This document shows, in pieces, positions 45,871-58,900 of a stretch of 64,000 bases of DNA. The DNA is taken from positions 123,866,794-123,930,793 of the forward strand of contig CM056376.1 of assembly GCA_029718625.1 (NCBI GenBank). Reading direction: 5' to 3'. Both the position numbers and the translations under genes were made by a program. Under the pieces are notes generated by a model, which worked only from the letters and a program-made list of their open reading frames with translations, was not told the origin of the DNA and searched no databases. Source of the stretch: Synaphobranchus kaupii. Its lineage: Eukaryota > Chordata > Actinopteri > Anguilliformes > Synaphobranchidae. Position 1 is the stretch's first letter; each line of letters opens with the position of its first letter.

Positions 45871-48707
45871 GTGTTGAAAAACTTTGGCTCTGTAGTATGC
45901 CAGCGTCAATACTTTCCAAAAACAAAATCTGCAAACATCTAGCTTTTCATGGTTAGCTTGCAACTCTTTACTAAATGCATGTCCCTATTTTGATGAGAAT
46001 TCAATATTCTCATCAATGTTCTCTTGATTATGCTGTTGATTAGTAGATTGTGCTTTCCAGAGTGTGTATTTAATTGACATATACAGATATAACACCTATC
46101 TTAATTCAAATAACTTCACCAACACCGTGCTTCTGTTTCCATAAAGCACAGCGCTACATTAAAATAATACACTGAAAACATTACGTGAACATGTTATTAA
46201 CTTGAATTCAACATTCTTACCCAGGGTATAGTATAAACTTCTGTTCTTGCTTGGGAAAGAACTCAAACTTCTCAAGATTAACTGCCTTGCAATTAATCAT
46301 ACATATTCAGCATGCAGTTAGGAGAATCAAAAATTGCACCACCTGCTTCTCAAATAAGGTTTTGTTGAGCACTTCAAAAAGATCATCGTCGATCATCTGG
46401 AAATCTATTTGGCTTGCCAGACATCAGCAACTAATCATGAGCTACTATGTGGTGTTCATTTTTGAAAAGTAGACACATGGTGTTACACAAATTCCCCGAT
46501 GTCAAAATAATGTACACTGATTTGTTTTCTTTCAATTTCAATCAATTCCATTTTGAACTTTCCGTTTGAACTTGAAAACTTACTCGGAGTGAATGGCCAC
46601 AAAAATTCATTTTTTGTTTTCAGAGAGACAAATTTTGTTGTAATTGAATTTCAATGGTCGTGCAGCAAAACTCATGGAAATGAACTGGGGAAAAGGGGGC
46701 ATTAGAGCCTTGTGATTGAAATGGAATTATTTAATTTTGAAGTTATACTTGTTGTCTCAGATTTTTGTATTGTAGGTACTGTGTTGTTGTTTGTAATATA
46801 TATTTTATTTGGCAGCAAGACCAATTTCCCCATGCGGGATAATAGTTTTCTACTGCTACATGTTTTATGTTTTATATCAGATCATTTTCTTATATCAATT
46901 GATACCTAAACAATATAATTAAGTTATTGTAAGTGGACGTGATGTATACTGTGTTCACTTAACTGATAATTATCTTACAGCTGAAGCAGAATCAAACTGA
47001 CTCCTCTATTTAATTGCTTTTGCTTGTGAATGGTGTCCCTTTTGGCATTGATGATGATGTGAACAACGCATGTGTGTCATATCTTTTTGTTCAGTGACCT
47101 CAGTATTTTGGGTTTGCCCACTTTTGGTCAGCATGTGTGATTTAATAAACAAATGCTTCCATGGTGAACCTTGATGAAGGCTATTTTAGATACTTACAGA
47201 CGTTTCTCAACAACTGCTGGCTTCACAGTGTCTGGTAGAGGGTGGTTTAAATCCAGAAAATATATTTCAAGTTACTGCAAAGCAGCTTGTAGCCTACATT
47301 ATGCCACTGGAGATTTTGTATTTGTGTATATTACCTAGTAGTTAGTTGCTCGTCCAAATAACTTAACAAATTTAATTATTTGTATGTATCTGGAAATGCA
47401 TTTTAGACATTATCGTGACACTATTTGGAAATAATAAAACTTGAATCCATCTAATGCATCTTATCATTTGAAATGTCAATTACAATTCAAAATATTATTT
47501 ATATCTTATTTCATGTCTGTATTTCAAAAATACTATCATGCTAAGTTGAAATTGCACAATTACACAGGGAATAAAGCTAGTTCAATTCTCACTGCGAAAA
47601 GTGGGTTTCAAAGAGCATGTTAAAAACAGACTATTATATCTTGCAAAATGAACCAGGAGGCTTTTGATTGATAATGGATCAAATCTTCATTAAATGATAA
47701 GGATATTGCTTATGTTCAATCATGTATTACAAACTTTTACATAAGCCTTTTACACACTGACAAACGTTCTTAGCTAGTACTTGGAAATACCTATTTCTAT
47801 TTCTCAAGGACTCATTTCAAATACTTCAAATGTAAAGCATATTTAAAAAAATACTAATGTATGTGACACAGGTCAGTGGACCTGAACATGATTTTAATGT
47901 TTTATTTATTTATTGAGACATATGATTGTTTTCCTTAAGGTGGTTGGCTTTTCAACCATTCAATGACATTTATGAACTTACAAAACAGTTCCTGATATTC
48001 CCAATTCGTCTTATTATTTTTTAATGATCCTTACATTTTTTTTTTTGCTGAATAATTTTGACCTTGGCTCATTAAAATGAATTGACAAGGTTTATTGCTG
48101 ACAGAAGGTCTAGTTATGTCACATCGTGAGTCATTGTCATACTTAGCCATCAAGTCAAAGTGTTGTTACATTGAGAGTAAAACATGTTAGGACATTAATA
48201 TGGTAATTGCTCATTAGAAGCAAAGAATGTATCATTTCACCAACTGTCACTTATCGCCATCCAGAATGTTCTGAAGCTCGGGCAGGGATTTTATCGGTAG
48301 AGTGTCATGCATGTTCCATAACTCACTATTGCCTGAGACTCTCCTCTGGCTACACTTTCCATTTATTTTCTTACTGCATATCTTCAATAGGAGGTCCGTG
48401 GCAGATATGACGGAGGTGAAAGATTAAGCACGGATTGCGCTTAATAAGCTTCCTGATAACAGTATAAGCTGTTAAGATATACAAATGAATGCTTTATTCC
48501 TACTCTGGAAGGATATCTATGAGCAGACACCATTCTGTGATTCAACTTCAGTCTTTTCAATTCATGTAGCAGACAATAAAGAGCAATGTCGCTTCTTCAG
48601 CTTGTCTATGACCATTCTGTCTTCATCCATGCCTTATGGAAGTGTTTATAGCTTGCTTTTTCAATGATCCTTCAATGAATGCCACAGCACTTAAAGCATC
48701 AACATCA
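45871..48707. other. non-coding stretch
   Basis: AT-rich sequence without a supported gene. About 48230-48480 is richer in GC and of high complexity and may be conserved. No repeats recognised. Confidence 0.3.
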
Positions 48708-48715
48708 CTGCAGAG

Positions 48716-48908
48716 CAGTGGTCCCCCAACCCTGTTCCTGGAGATATACCATCCTGTAGGTTTTCACTCCAGCCTATTTTAGCACACCTGATTCTACTAA
48801 TTAGCTGCTGAATGAGATATCTAGCTGTTGAATGTAGTGTGCTTTTTTAGGGTTGGAGTGAAAACCTACAGGACGGTTGATCTCCAGGAACAGGGTTGGG
48901 GACCACTG
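48716..48908. mobile_element. 193-bp hAT-type MITE
   Basis: The ends CAGTGGTCCCCCAACCCTGT and, inverted, CAGTGGTCCCCAACCCTGTT are matching terminal repeats that extend through CCTGGAGAT. The 8-bp flanks are CTGCAGAG (48708-48715) and CTGTAGAG (48909-48916), seven of eight identical, as expected for a hAT duplication. It is non-coding. Similar short repeats are abundant in fish genomes. Confidence 0.85.
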
Positions 48909-49613
48909 CTGTAGAGCAACAGCATCACCTAAATAATTATGGTTTCAAAACAATATAACATGTTTTGTAAAAATTTCAACATTTCTGCTCCAGCCTATCG
49001 TCAGCCTCTCAATTGCAAATTTTAAAAGATGACCAAGAAAAAAAAGTCCTAAAAAAAAATCCTCATCAGAGAAAGGGATTCAACCATTGTTTGATAGTCA
49101 CAGAGACCAACACAGTGGTCATATTAAAGAAAAAATTATATTATTTCTTATTATTTTCTTTTCTCCCTGTAGTCAATTTAGCAATTGTTTGGTAATAAGC
49201 ACTGACACATGACTAATTATACAGTTAGGGATTCATTGTATTCATTAGTGCAAAATAATAAGTTGATGCTGTTATGGGTAAAAAGCAGAGGGGACTGAAA
49301 TGTAGACACACAAACAACATGTAAGACAATGTTAATAATATCTAACTGGTGCATTGCATACCAATCGATGTAACTTATTTTGCACATCTTTCAACTTGTC
49401 TTTAGACCACCATTTAATGGTGGTATTTACTATGCAAATATGTATTGAAGTGGATCACTCAAAGTAGGTTAATTTATTAAACAAGTATGTGGCAAACATT
49501 GGGGCAGTTACAAAGTCTAGTCAACTGTGCAAGAGTATATATCATGGACTGCTTACTTGCATGACAAGAAATAAACAGGAAATAATTTGCAATGCTTTGC
49601 AAACAAAATGGAA

Positions 49614-49842
49614 GGTAGCATTGTGAAATATTTAAATGCATTTAATGCTTATTTTAATAAACTAGCTGTGTTTCTATGAGAGAATGCAAGTTACAGGCAA
49701 TATATGACCAAAAATATTTTCCTGAAAATTGGAACATGAATTGTTCATGCCATGGCAGGTTGCATTGTGAAATATCTAAATGCATTTTAATGCTGAATTT
49801 AATAAACTAGTTGTGTTTGTTTGAGAGAATGCAAGTTGCAGA
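49614..49842. repeat. tandem duplication with about 144-bp period
   Basis: GCATTGTGAAATAT, TAAATGCATT, TTTAATAAACTAG and GAGAGAATGCAAGTT occur in the same order at 49617-49693 and 49761-49836, with scattered substitutions. It is an old local duplication. Confidence 0.75.
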
Positions 49843-52240
49843 TATATAAATAAGTTTTAGATTGTGTAATTACTAAATAGCCCAGCCCTTCTGAAGTTAT
49901 GAAGGCCTGGATTGGCTGCTGATGAAAATAAATCACAGAAACCTGCAGACATTGAGGCCCTGCACAACTGCAGTTTGATGCCTCTGCTGAAGAACATGCT
50001 GCTATTTTTAAATCAACTTTTTAACCTCTTCAGTGAAGCTATTTTGTGTATTCTTGGTGTACAATGCAAAGTCTTGTTGCATTACACATAAATGGGATGC
50101 TGTCAATTTTTCACATGTGCCTGGTACATGAAGTGGTAATTGATATGAGTGACATAGATGATTGCAGAAATGTATTAGATAACTGTTTGACATGAGGCCT
50201 GTAAAACAGGCTTCATTGAGGCCTCGGTGGACAGAGGACAGAAATACAAGAGAGATAACAACCCAAGCCTCAAATGAGTGAATATACATTCCAGTTTATT
50301 TATTTATATTATTTTATGATATTAGCACACCTATCATAGCAAATAAGAAGAAACTGCATAGTTGCATATTTACAAGTGAGTCTAATGCAACATGTGGTTG
50401 GGGGAGGAGCTTTGAAGGGCAATAAAATAAACTGTATTGGGGGAAAATGCCATCATGAGATTATCTGGGGCTGAATGCAGTAATCTTCACCCTTTATTGC
50501 TTTTACTGATTTCATCATCGCTTCTTCTACATACGGAAAGTGAGGGAATAAAAAAATAATCAGACTATGAACGAAGGGTACTGAATGGGAAAACCGTTTA
50601 TTTCATCTAGCAATTCCAATGAAGGAATGTTGCCAAACGAATCAGTCTCGTTTACTGTTTGGGCTCAAGAGTTCAGATTCAGATTAGGAACAGCCTGGAC
50701 AAAAGCAAAGACTGAGCTTATTTTTTATGAATGATCGGGTGATTCGGGTCCTGAAAAAAAGCAGGCTCTTTACTTATCAATTTTAAAAATGATGTGGCGG
50801 TTTAGATCTTGTACAAGCGGACCGAGTCCATTCAGAACTTTCACAATAAAAATATGAAATGGCATGCATTGATGCATTGCAATGGCAAATGCAGAGTGAA
50901 TGAGGAAATCTTAGAATAACTTGATTAATGTGTGGCATGGCAATGAATCAGTGTGCAGTCTAGAGTCTAATAGTTCATCTACAGCCAGGGTCTGTAGATA
51001 TGTTGCCTTCATTGGTCAGTCAGGACATGAATGGGATACACTGGCTGTGAATCAACAACATTAGTATTATATTGTGATTGCATTTCTTCATTAGATGTTA
51101 AGTTCATTTAGATTAACTCCTATATATTGGTTTCATTCATCTTACATAATCTTTTCCTTCCATTCTTTTTTTAACTGACTTATTTATTAATATTCTTTGC
51201 TATTCAGCATCTCATTGTGCTTTGGAACTTTTACTTTGAGATCTTGGCAATCACATTTTCAAAAATGTTGAATGAATCAGAATGGATGATAAAGATACCA
51301 TATAACCTGAATCAGCTACACATTAAAATGAACTAAATACAGATATGCATCGCATACTGAAGACACAGTTTAAGTATTATTATTAAGATATTTACCAGAG
51401 GTAAATCGTTATGAGCATATGTTTTGCCATTCAGTGTATATGTACTGCAAATAGTAATGGAAATATATACATAGAGTAAGTACATTGCCTTTTCAGCCCG
51501 TCAGTACATCCTTCCAACAACACGTTTCTTTCACAAAAGACTAACAGCAGGCAATTGTCACATGATGTCAAACCGAGACTGATATTCAATTCACAGCTCA
51601 GTCAAGGCTAACAAATTAACAGCTCAGTTGGCGCAAAATGCAAATGCATTTTGTGTGCCCAAATGTGTGCCTAAAATCAGCATTGGAAACAAAGGATGTG
51701 TCAATTCACACCCTTAGAAATGTTTTGTTTTTTTAAATTGTGTTATTTTTTTATTTCTTTTTCTTTGTGTAGTACGCTAAGCGACTGAGCAGAGGCTCAA
51801 AGAGACATGCTTCATAGTGTTGACAGAAAAAAAAACGTGACATGCAATGGCAGATCGTGCGTTGAGTGACGGAAATGCTTGCAGGAGCTTGCTGACCGCT
51901 GCGCTGCGCTGTGCCGTGGCTCGGCTGCCCTTTTGTGCTAGCATTACACATGCACTGCCATCCATTCCCGCTAATTACCGGCGATGACAACTGCCAAAAT
52001 TTAAATTTGTGTTTGAAAGGCGGGGGGTGGCAGGAGTGAAATGACTGATAGCAGGGATTCAGACAGATTTGTGTTCAGAGCCTAGAAGCGTCGTCGACTC
52101 ACAGCATCTTTAGAGGCAGCATTTCCAAACACAACTCCCTGCCTGATTTATATATTGGTAAACTTTTCACATGATCTCTTGGGAATAGGAATATAGCTAT
52201 GACTCACAAAGGAATAACAAATCCCAACCCCCACTCCCCA
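49843..52240. other. non-coding stretch with a candidate conserved block
   Basis: No gene supported. About 51600-52020 has high complexity, octamer-like ATGCAAATGCAT (51639-51650) and CGCTAATTACCGGCG (51969-51983), and may be conserved regulatory DNA. Confidence 0.3.
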
Positions 52241-52330
52241 ATACACGCACACACACGCGCACACACACGCACACACACACACACACACACAGAGCGCACA
52301 CACACACACACACACACACAGAGCGCACAC
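52241..52330. repeat. (CA)n microsatellite with GAGCG interruptions
   Basis: A CA repeat interrupted by two AGAGCGCA blocks and CG variants, read directly. ORFs on both strands here are repeat artefacts. Confidence 0.95.
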
Positions 52331-52681
52331 AATTGGTTCCAGGACACATTTGAAAGCACACAATCTTTGCCAACATCAAAAAATGTTATCAGCTGGTTTG
52401 CATACCCGGCTTCCTGGCCCACTATCAACAAATGGCTGAGCACCCTCCTTGTGCTTAGAACAGTTTACCGGTGAATAAACAGCTTCTTAATTCACAAGCG
52501 CATGAAAATGGCTTCCTTCACAGCATACATTGCCCTGGTTATTACTCATTTGCTTTGCATGTCTTTATCCAAGGAATGTTTTCCACTTTTAAACACTGCA
52601 GATTTCTTTGCAAATATAGAGAGACTGAGGCATTGTTTCCCGTTGCAATCGGCATAAACAGCAGTCGTCTACCTACTTATA

Positions 52682-54212
52682 CACTACTCACAAAAAGTTA
52701 GGGATATTTGGCTTTCGGGTGAAATTTATGGAAAATGTAAGTTCACGCTACAGTGATATTATACGTATCATGAAGGTAGGGCATTTAAGTAGAAGCATGC
52801 AATGGTGATTTCCTCATCTCAAACAATTTATTGAAACAAAAGCCAACAACAGTGGTGGGTATACCACAACAAAAATGTCAATGTCTCAATAACTTGTCAT
52901 GTGCCCTTGAGCATCAATTACAGCTTGACAACGACGTCTCATGCTGTTCACAAGTCGACTTATTGTCTGCTGAGGCATGGCATCCCACTCTTCTTGAAGG
53001 GCGGCCCTCAGGTCATTGAGGTTCTGGGGTACAGAGTTACGAGCCTCTACACGGTGAGTCAGCTGATCCCATAGGTTTTCTATGGGATTCAGGTCTGGAG
53101 AAAGTGCAGGCCACTCCATTTGAGGTACCCCAGTGTCCAGCAGCCTTTCCCTAATGATGCGACCTCGATGAGCTGGAGCATTGTCGTCCATGAAGATGAA
53201 ATTAGGCCTGTGTTGTTCATGCAGGGGCACAATGACTGGATTAATGATGTTATTCAGGTAGTATGGGCTTGTCACTGTACCATTCACAAAGTGTAGGGCA
53301 GTTCTGTATTGACTAGACACACCTGCCCACACTGTAACACCGCCACCACCAAAGGGTCGTCTGGTGACAACAGTGGCTGATGCATAGCGCTCTCCTTGAC
53401 GTCTCCAACATCGTTGGCGGCCATCATTTCTGCTCAACGTGAATCGACTTTCATCAGAGAACAGCACTGAGGCCCACTGGTCCCTCGTCCAGCGTAAATG
53501 CTCCCTGGCCCATGCAAGACGATGACGCCTGTGCCTGGTGGTGTGGTCAGGTACCCTTGCAGGTCGTCTAGCACGCAGACCACGCTGATGTAAACGGTTT
53601 CGAATGGTCTGACGTGACACTTGGGTGCCTCTCACCTCCCTTAAATGTGCCTGGAGTTGAGTGGCATTCATCATCCGGTTCCGCAGGGCACTGTTCACAA
53701 TGAAGTGGTCATCAGTGTGGGATGTGGCCAAAGTACGTCCACTTCTATGCCTTTCTGTGACTCTTCCAGTCTCTCTGTATCTCTGTTGCAACCTGCTGAT
53801 GACACTCTGTGACACTCTAAGCTCAGTGGCCACTTCCCTCTGAGAACATCCTGTTTGAAGCCTCGCAATGGCGAGGTACTGTTGATCAATTGTTAGGTGT
53901 CGTCTTGGTCTCATGATGTCAAAATGTGAACAGCATGATGAAGAGGACTGTTTAAATACCAATTCTAATTGAATCAGGAAATTTATTGGTCGATTCATGG
54001 ATCAAACACCTGTTGTGAATTTTGCCGTTCAGCTCCTTGTTAGAGAACAGCAAGTTGTGCAAAAAGTACTGAAACATTGAATAGTTGGACATGTGCATTC
54101 AAAAGTTTAGAGAAGGTCAAATTAATTTCACCTGTAAAGGTTATAGTGCATTTTAGGTTCATCCTGAAATTTCACCCGAAAGCCGAATATCCCTAACTTT
54201 TTGTGAGTAGTG
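52682..54212 (-). mobile_element. complete Tc1-like transposon with intact transposase
   Basis: This 1531-bp element lies between TA dinucleotides (52680-52681 and 54213-54214). Both ends begin CACTACTCACAAAAAGTTAG, and the inverted repeats match at about 45 of 46 positions (through the TTTCGGGTGAAATTT block). A single uninterrupted transposase gene fills the interior. Two matching ends, target duplication and open gene together indicate a recent, possibly mobile copy. The family differs from the Tc1 copy at 8.3 kb. Confidence 0.95.
52886..53914 (-). CDS. Tc1-like DD34E transposase, intact
   Basis: It cuts and joins the transposon ends in the nucleus. The open frame extends upstream to an ATG at 53998, but the start at 53914 (MRPRRHLT) is preferred because it gives 342 aa, the normal Tc1 length, and the extra 28 residues look like leader sequence. 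An N-terminal helix-turn-helix (residues about 5-50, with [19 protein letters not shown]) is followed by an arginine-rich hook (RHRSGR) and a second helix-turn-helix (about 70-115). The catalytic triad is complete: Asp154 (FSDESRF), Asp244 (MDDNAPAH) and Glu279 ([10 protein letters not shown]), with the 34-residue spacing of DD34E enzymes. A glycine-rich [11 protein letters not shown] box lies between. No stops or frameshifts were seen. It is the only gene of its element. Confidence 0.93.
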   Translation of the reverse strand: MRPRRHLTIDQQYLAIARLQTGCSQREVATELRVSQSVISRLQQRYRETGRVTERHRSGRTLATSHTDDHFIVNSALRNRMMNATQLQAHLREVRGTQVSRQTIRNRLHQRGLRARRPARVPDHTTRHRRHRLAWAREHLRWTRDQWASVLFSDESRFTLSRNDGRQRCWRRQGERYASATVVTRRPFGGGGVTVWAGVSSQYRTALHFVNGTVTSPYYLNNIINPVIVPLHEQHRPNFIFMDDNAPAHRGRIIRERLLDTGVPQMEWPALSPDLNPIENLWDQLTHRVEARNSVPQNLNDLRAALQEEWDAMPQQTISRLVNSMRRRCQAVIDAQGHMTSY

Positions 54213-54214
54213 TA

Positions 54215-54778
54215 TGTGCATATTATATGTTAATAAGTAATACGTTGCATTTCAATGCTTTGTAAAATTGTATTTACATGAGGTTCGGTTGAGTGAGAGA
54301 ACCTGATTGTCTCAGTTCTTTTTTAATGTAAATTGGATATTATTATCATGTAGTAACCATAAAGATTTGTTAAAAGGACAAAATTACATTTATGTAGCAT
54401 GAGACAAGCTATTGCGTAATGAGCTAATGAGTTAGAATTTTTTATAAGATTTGCTGAATTTTCCTCATCTGTCTGATGGAACACTGTTCATTTTTATTTC
54501 AATTTGGGTGAAAAAGAACACATTCAAGATTAGGTATGAGTGTGAGCCACAGACCTTGTCCTTTTATATTGATTGATTTTTGGTGATGTGGGTGTGTGCA
54601 ATCATCCTTGGTATGTTGCTGTCTTTGAAATGTAGGACAACAGTGAATAGCTGTTCAGTTTTAAAAATGTATTTTGTTATATTACATTTTTATTGTATTA
54701 TTTTACTATTATTTCTCGAATTAGACTTCATAGATATAGGTTAAATGGATAAATGTACACACTTACTATCTCTCTCTG

Positions 54779-54785
<7 letters not shown>
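54215..54785. other. non-coding stretch
   Basis: AT-rich DNA, no gene or recognised repeat. Confidence 0.35.
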
Positions 54786-54853
<68 letters not shown>

Positions 54854-54875
54854 TCACACACGCACACAAGCGCAT

Positions 54876-54919
<44 letters not shown>
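54786..54919. repeat. compound (CT)n/(CA)n microsatellite
   Basis: About 130 bp of CA with interruptions (CACCA, GCGCATGCGC), preceded by a CT run at 54770-54789. Long ORFs on both strands are repeat artefacts. Confidence 0.95.
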
Positions 54920-54920
<1 letters not shown>

Positions 54921-55389
54921 GGGTAATCGGTTTGACCCCCCATGAACACTTGTTATCCTTGGTGCTCTCAGAAGGAATGCATTGGAACACATGCCCGACT
55001 TAAAACAGCAAAAACACACCATCCAAATCTGCAGATTTATTTATGTTTCCTGAAAGAAGGGCTAATCATTTCTTATTTGTTTTGCCTTCACTTTAATGGT
55101 GGCAATAAATCACAGCATGTTGTCTAAACAAAATATCTACCAGCAAACACCATACCCACCCCAATAGGCAAATTACTTGTATTGATTTTGAAGAGCAAGG
55201 AAACATCTTTCACACTGATGTGAACTGGCCATTTTCATCTTTTCATTGTGGTTTACCTGAATTTGCCATAGCAAAGCATCAGAAATCATGAATATACCTA
55301 AAAAGATGCCAAATAAATAAATACAAAAATAAATAAATAAAACTCTCCCCAAAAAATACACTTACTGTATATATGAATATATAAATGTG

Positions 55390-55480
55390 CACACTTTCCT
55401 AGCATTTAGCCGAGGCTCTTATCCGGAGCAACTTACTATACAGAGACTCACTGCCTTTCCGTAATGCAAGCTTCCTCCAG
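55390..55480 (+). repeat. fragment of a common fish interspersed repeat
   Basis: AGCATTTAGCCGAGGCTCTT followed by ATCCGGAGCAACTTAC closely resembles a motif I recall as very frequent in teleost repeats. Its ends and class could not be defined here. Confidence 0.4.
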
Positions 55481-55952
55481 CTCTTCAGTACACATCCAAA
55501 TTGCTACCGCCTACAGAAAGCATTTACCTCACTCTGTCTTTTTACCAGGGAAAATCCTTAGTTACTTATACGTGACCTGAAGATGGATCATTTGTTGATA
55601 TTGCATGCGCTTCTTGGAAGTTAAACCTATTTAAAAAATAATACACATTAAGTACTGAGTTCAGCCCTTGTTTATTGAACATTTCAGAGTAGAAAATTGG
55701 TCCTGGGTGCTTGGAAATTTGGGGAGTTATGCAAATTAGGCCCCACGTTTACGCCTGAGAATAAAATAAAATACATTTACGAAGTACTCCTGACAAGTAT
55801 TAAAGAGTCCTAGCAAGCTCTACTAGACAGGTTAGAAGTTAGAAGGCGCACCGTTCCTGGGAGAAAAACATTCCTTATTAAGAACATATTGGTTTGACAG
55901 AGAGGCAGTAGTAGCAGCAGGATTTTATATTTACTATATTTTTATATTTACT

Positions 55953-55958
55953 ACACGC

Positions 55959-55999
<41 letters not shown>
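55953..55999. repeat. (CA)n microsatellite
   Basis: Alternating CA with two CG variants at its left end. Confidence 0.95.
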
Positions 56000-56000
<1 letters not shown>

Positions 56001-58100
56001 TGGTGCCCAGGTCCAATGATCATTTGAATTGCCATAAAAAATTAAGCAACTTTCTGAATTTGTGTAGTTCAACCCAACATAGTCTATAGACTACTTAGTT
56101 TTTATACCTAGTTTTAAAACTCTCAAGTTCTAAATATGGTTTCTACATTTTTCTGTAGATGTTAGTGAACAATAAAATAATGCTTGCATTGATCATGTCT
56201 AACAACAGCCGGATCATCTGGCTCCATTACTGAGAAGATGTGTATGGTGTCCAGTTGAGGACATACTTAGGTATCAGCCATCAGTCCAGTTCAAAGAGGC
56301 ACCAGTTCAAGCGTTGGTATTTAAGCCAGCCTCATTCCTTCATCCATCAACCAATCATCCTTTGTTTCATAGTCCCTCAGTCAAAACAGTCTCTTCCTGA
56401 ATCATCTGAAACTCTTGCATTAATCTGCCCTAGGGATGAGTTTGGGATGAGCATCTGATTAGGATGTACATGAATCCAGTCAGACTAGTTGGGAAATTTA
56501 CTCCAAAATCCAAATTTTGTTGAACCAATTGTTTGCTGGGTCCATAGACTACTACATTCACTAAACAGTTATTAAAAAAATATGGTGTCATGTGCAAAAA
56601 ACATAAAATTGTTACTGATTTTAAATGCTGTCTAATTAGGTATAATACTTTGGACATTATTACCATTTGGAATTAAATAATTACTCACATCAACCATCCC
56701 TCTGCTTCCAATCTTTATGAAAATATAGTCTGCATTTCACATTATCGTGTCTGCCCTAAAACAACTTTAAATACTGGGGGTTCATGGAGGTTGTTGGGGG
56801 TGGGGGATAGGGGGTGGGTTCTGTTAAAAGCATGCTAATGTTCTTCTTCCCAAGCCACTTTTCTTCATTAATATACATATTTTAAAAGAGAACATTATGT
56901 AAATGATCAAGTTCACAATTCAATTTTGAGTTATAATTTGTCTACAATATAATTTTGTCCATATTAACTATCTTCCTTAGGCAAAACATTATATTTCTAC
57001 TTAGTTTAACCTAATTACTTTCCAAACATTAAAACTCCATTTGTCTTTTTTTTCTCAGGGAGAAGAGCTGGATTCGTGTTCTGTGGGAGTTCTGTGACCT
57101 ATTAAGTCAAACCAAATTGATATGTGGTGTCATAATTATAATGCCTTCAGCACAGGCAGGGTTCATTGCCAAAATTCCAGTTGCATCAGGTTCAGGTCAT
57201 TGAATTAATTAATTGTCTAATTTATCAGCAAGCTTTCAAAATGCATTTTCAACCTAGCGGTGTCCGCTTCAGCCTGAGTTTTTTCAGTGCATCGATGTTT
57301 ATCCTGATCGTGTTTCTCTGGAGAGCAAGCTATGCTAAACTCAGCACCCCATCATTTAAACAGTACACAAGACAATGCAAGTACAGCAAATAAAGTAATG
57401 CTGGCAGAGAGGCTTCATGAACTGTGCTGGCAGGTGCCTAGCATATTAATAACTGACCCATTTGAACTGGATTCTTACATAAGATTGTGTTCTTGTATGA
57501 TTGGTTCAAATCAGTGAGTCACTGCGTGCAAAGGAGATACCACAGAATTTACACTGACATTACATAGATAACGAGTAGAGTAAACCACAGAATTCTAGGG
57601 TGAAATGTGAGCTGGCATCAAAAATCGCATGATTCAAGATCAGGGATAATTACTTTAATAGAGAGAATTAGCTGACACATTGTTTGGATACAGATTGATA
57701 GCTATCCTACAAAATAAATGCATGCAGGTGTTCCATTAGGAGGAGAATGACACAGATTTCTATGGCAATTGTACTTTTTGTTGCTGAATTATTTACCTCT
57801 TGATGTTCTGTGCAGCCCTGTATATATATATATATATATATTTTATTTTTTTTAACACATCACATAAACTGATAAAATCACATAGAGCAGTGTGTCATTC
57901 TTTCGGAATTTTCAACAGTCTACCCATAAACATTAACTTTGCTGAAATTCGATAGAAAACAAAAATTTTAAATCAACACTCAATTGAAGACTATTACTCA
58001 AAAAAAATAAATAAATGACAAAGTTATTGTTTGTATGATCATCATGGCAGCATAAAAATGCAATATTACATATATATTTTTATATTATATATATATTTTT
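56000..58100. other. non-coding stretch with a candidate conserved block
   Basis: No gene supported. About 57050-57500 is high-complexity with AATTAATTAATTG (57203-57215) and long stretches without simple repeats; it may be conserved regulatory DNA. Its short plus-strand ORFs have no domain. A (TA)n run lies at 57821-57841. Confidence 0.3.
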
Positions 58101-58104
58101 TTTA

Positions 58105-58535
58105 ATTTTGTTTCAGATTTTTCCCAATTTTCTCCAAATTTGGTACCCAATTGTACCCTAGTACGATTCAATTCCCACTGTAGCAATCGCTACGAATTTG
58201 CCGCTACACAAACCCATTGGCTGGGGTAGGAATGAGGAGACCACGTCTTCTTCAAGGCGTGACTCCTCGTGTCCCTGACCGTGATTCTAGTACAGCACGG
58301 AGCCGCTACATGTGCAATGAATCTCCCCCCCCCCCCCCCCCCCACCCCCCCCACCCCCCCCACCCCCCCCACCCCCACCCCCACCCCGGCCACCCAATTT
58401 GCCACTTGCTCAAGGTACCGGCCATACTTGGATCTGGCAGGACCAGGGCATGAACCCGGGCCCTTGGTGTGCAACTGCACCGACTCAGTCGATGCTTCTA
58501 CTGCTGTGCCACTGCGGCACCTAAATGCAAAGACA
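58105..58535 (-). mobile_element. tRNA-derived SINE, copy 3, expanded by a minisatellite
   Basis: On the minus strand the head reads GCCGCAGTGGCACAGCAGTA (box A) and GGGTTCATGCCC (box B, about 58451-58462). The body follows, and the tail AATTGGGTACCAAATTTGG ends near 58105. Body motifs parallel the copies at 33985 and 35885. A C-rich tandem array (58324-58387 on plus) sits in the middle. Confidence 0.7.
58324..58387. repeat. (CCCCCCCA)n minisatellite, G-quadruplex-prone on minus
   Basis: C runs of five to seventeen separated by single A. The minus strand satisfies the G-quadruplex pattern many times. It lies inside the SINE body and accounts for the Pro-rich and Gly-rich ORFs. Confidence 0.9.
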
Positions 58536-58675
58536 TCTGCTGTAACAATCATTTGTGTCATAAGTGGTGTGCATTCTGTGCCAAAAATGGGGGGGAATAA
58601 TAATTGAAAATCGACTCGTTTAACATTACTTGGTTAACATTGCTTTTCATCATGCTAATTCCCATTGTATATTCC

Positions 58676-58850
58676 TTCATTTCAGTTACTGTTACTTGTC
58701 ATTGTTCCTGTCAGTCACTCTTCTGGGGCGGGCATAGAGGTAACACTGTTGCAAGTGATTGACAGCTATAGTGATAAGTAAAAGTAGCTGAAATGAAAGA
58801 AAATAAAAAGTTAATTGCCGTTACTTTTCATTGTTCCTGTCAATCACTTA
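58676..58850. repeat. three-part inverted/direct repeat
   Basis: The block 58676-58719 (TTTCAGTTACTGTTACTTGT then CATTGTTCCTGTCAGTCACT) has an inverted, diverged copy at 58753-58798 and a direct copy at 58818-58849. Together they can form a stem of about 44 bp. It may be a small fold-back transposon with a partial duplicate. Confidence 0.6.
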
Positions 58851-58900
58851 TGGGTGGAGTGTCACCTCAGGACGGCCATAGAGATGGCACTTCCACATCA

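Noticed and set aside
52148..52474. Cys/Val-rich and His/Thr-rich ORFs over CA repeats (also near 54.8 kb)
   Set aside because: They are pure translations of a microsatellite on both strands.
58190..58607. Proline-rich and glycine-rich ORFs
   Set aside because: They arise from the C-rich minisatellite inside a minus-strand SINE.
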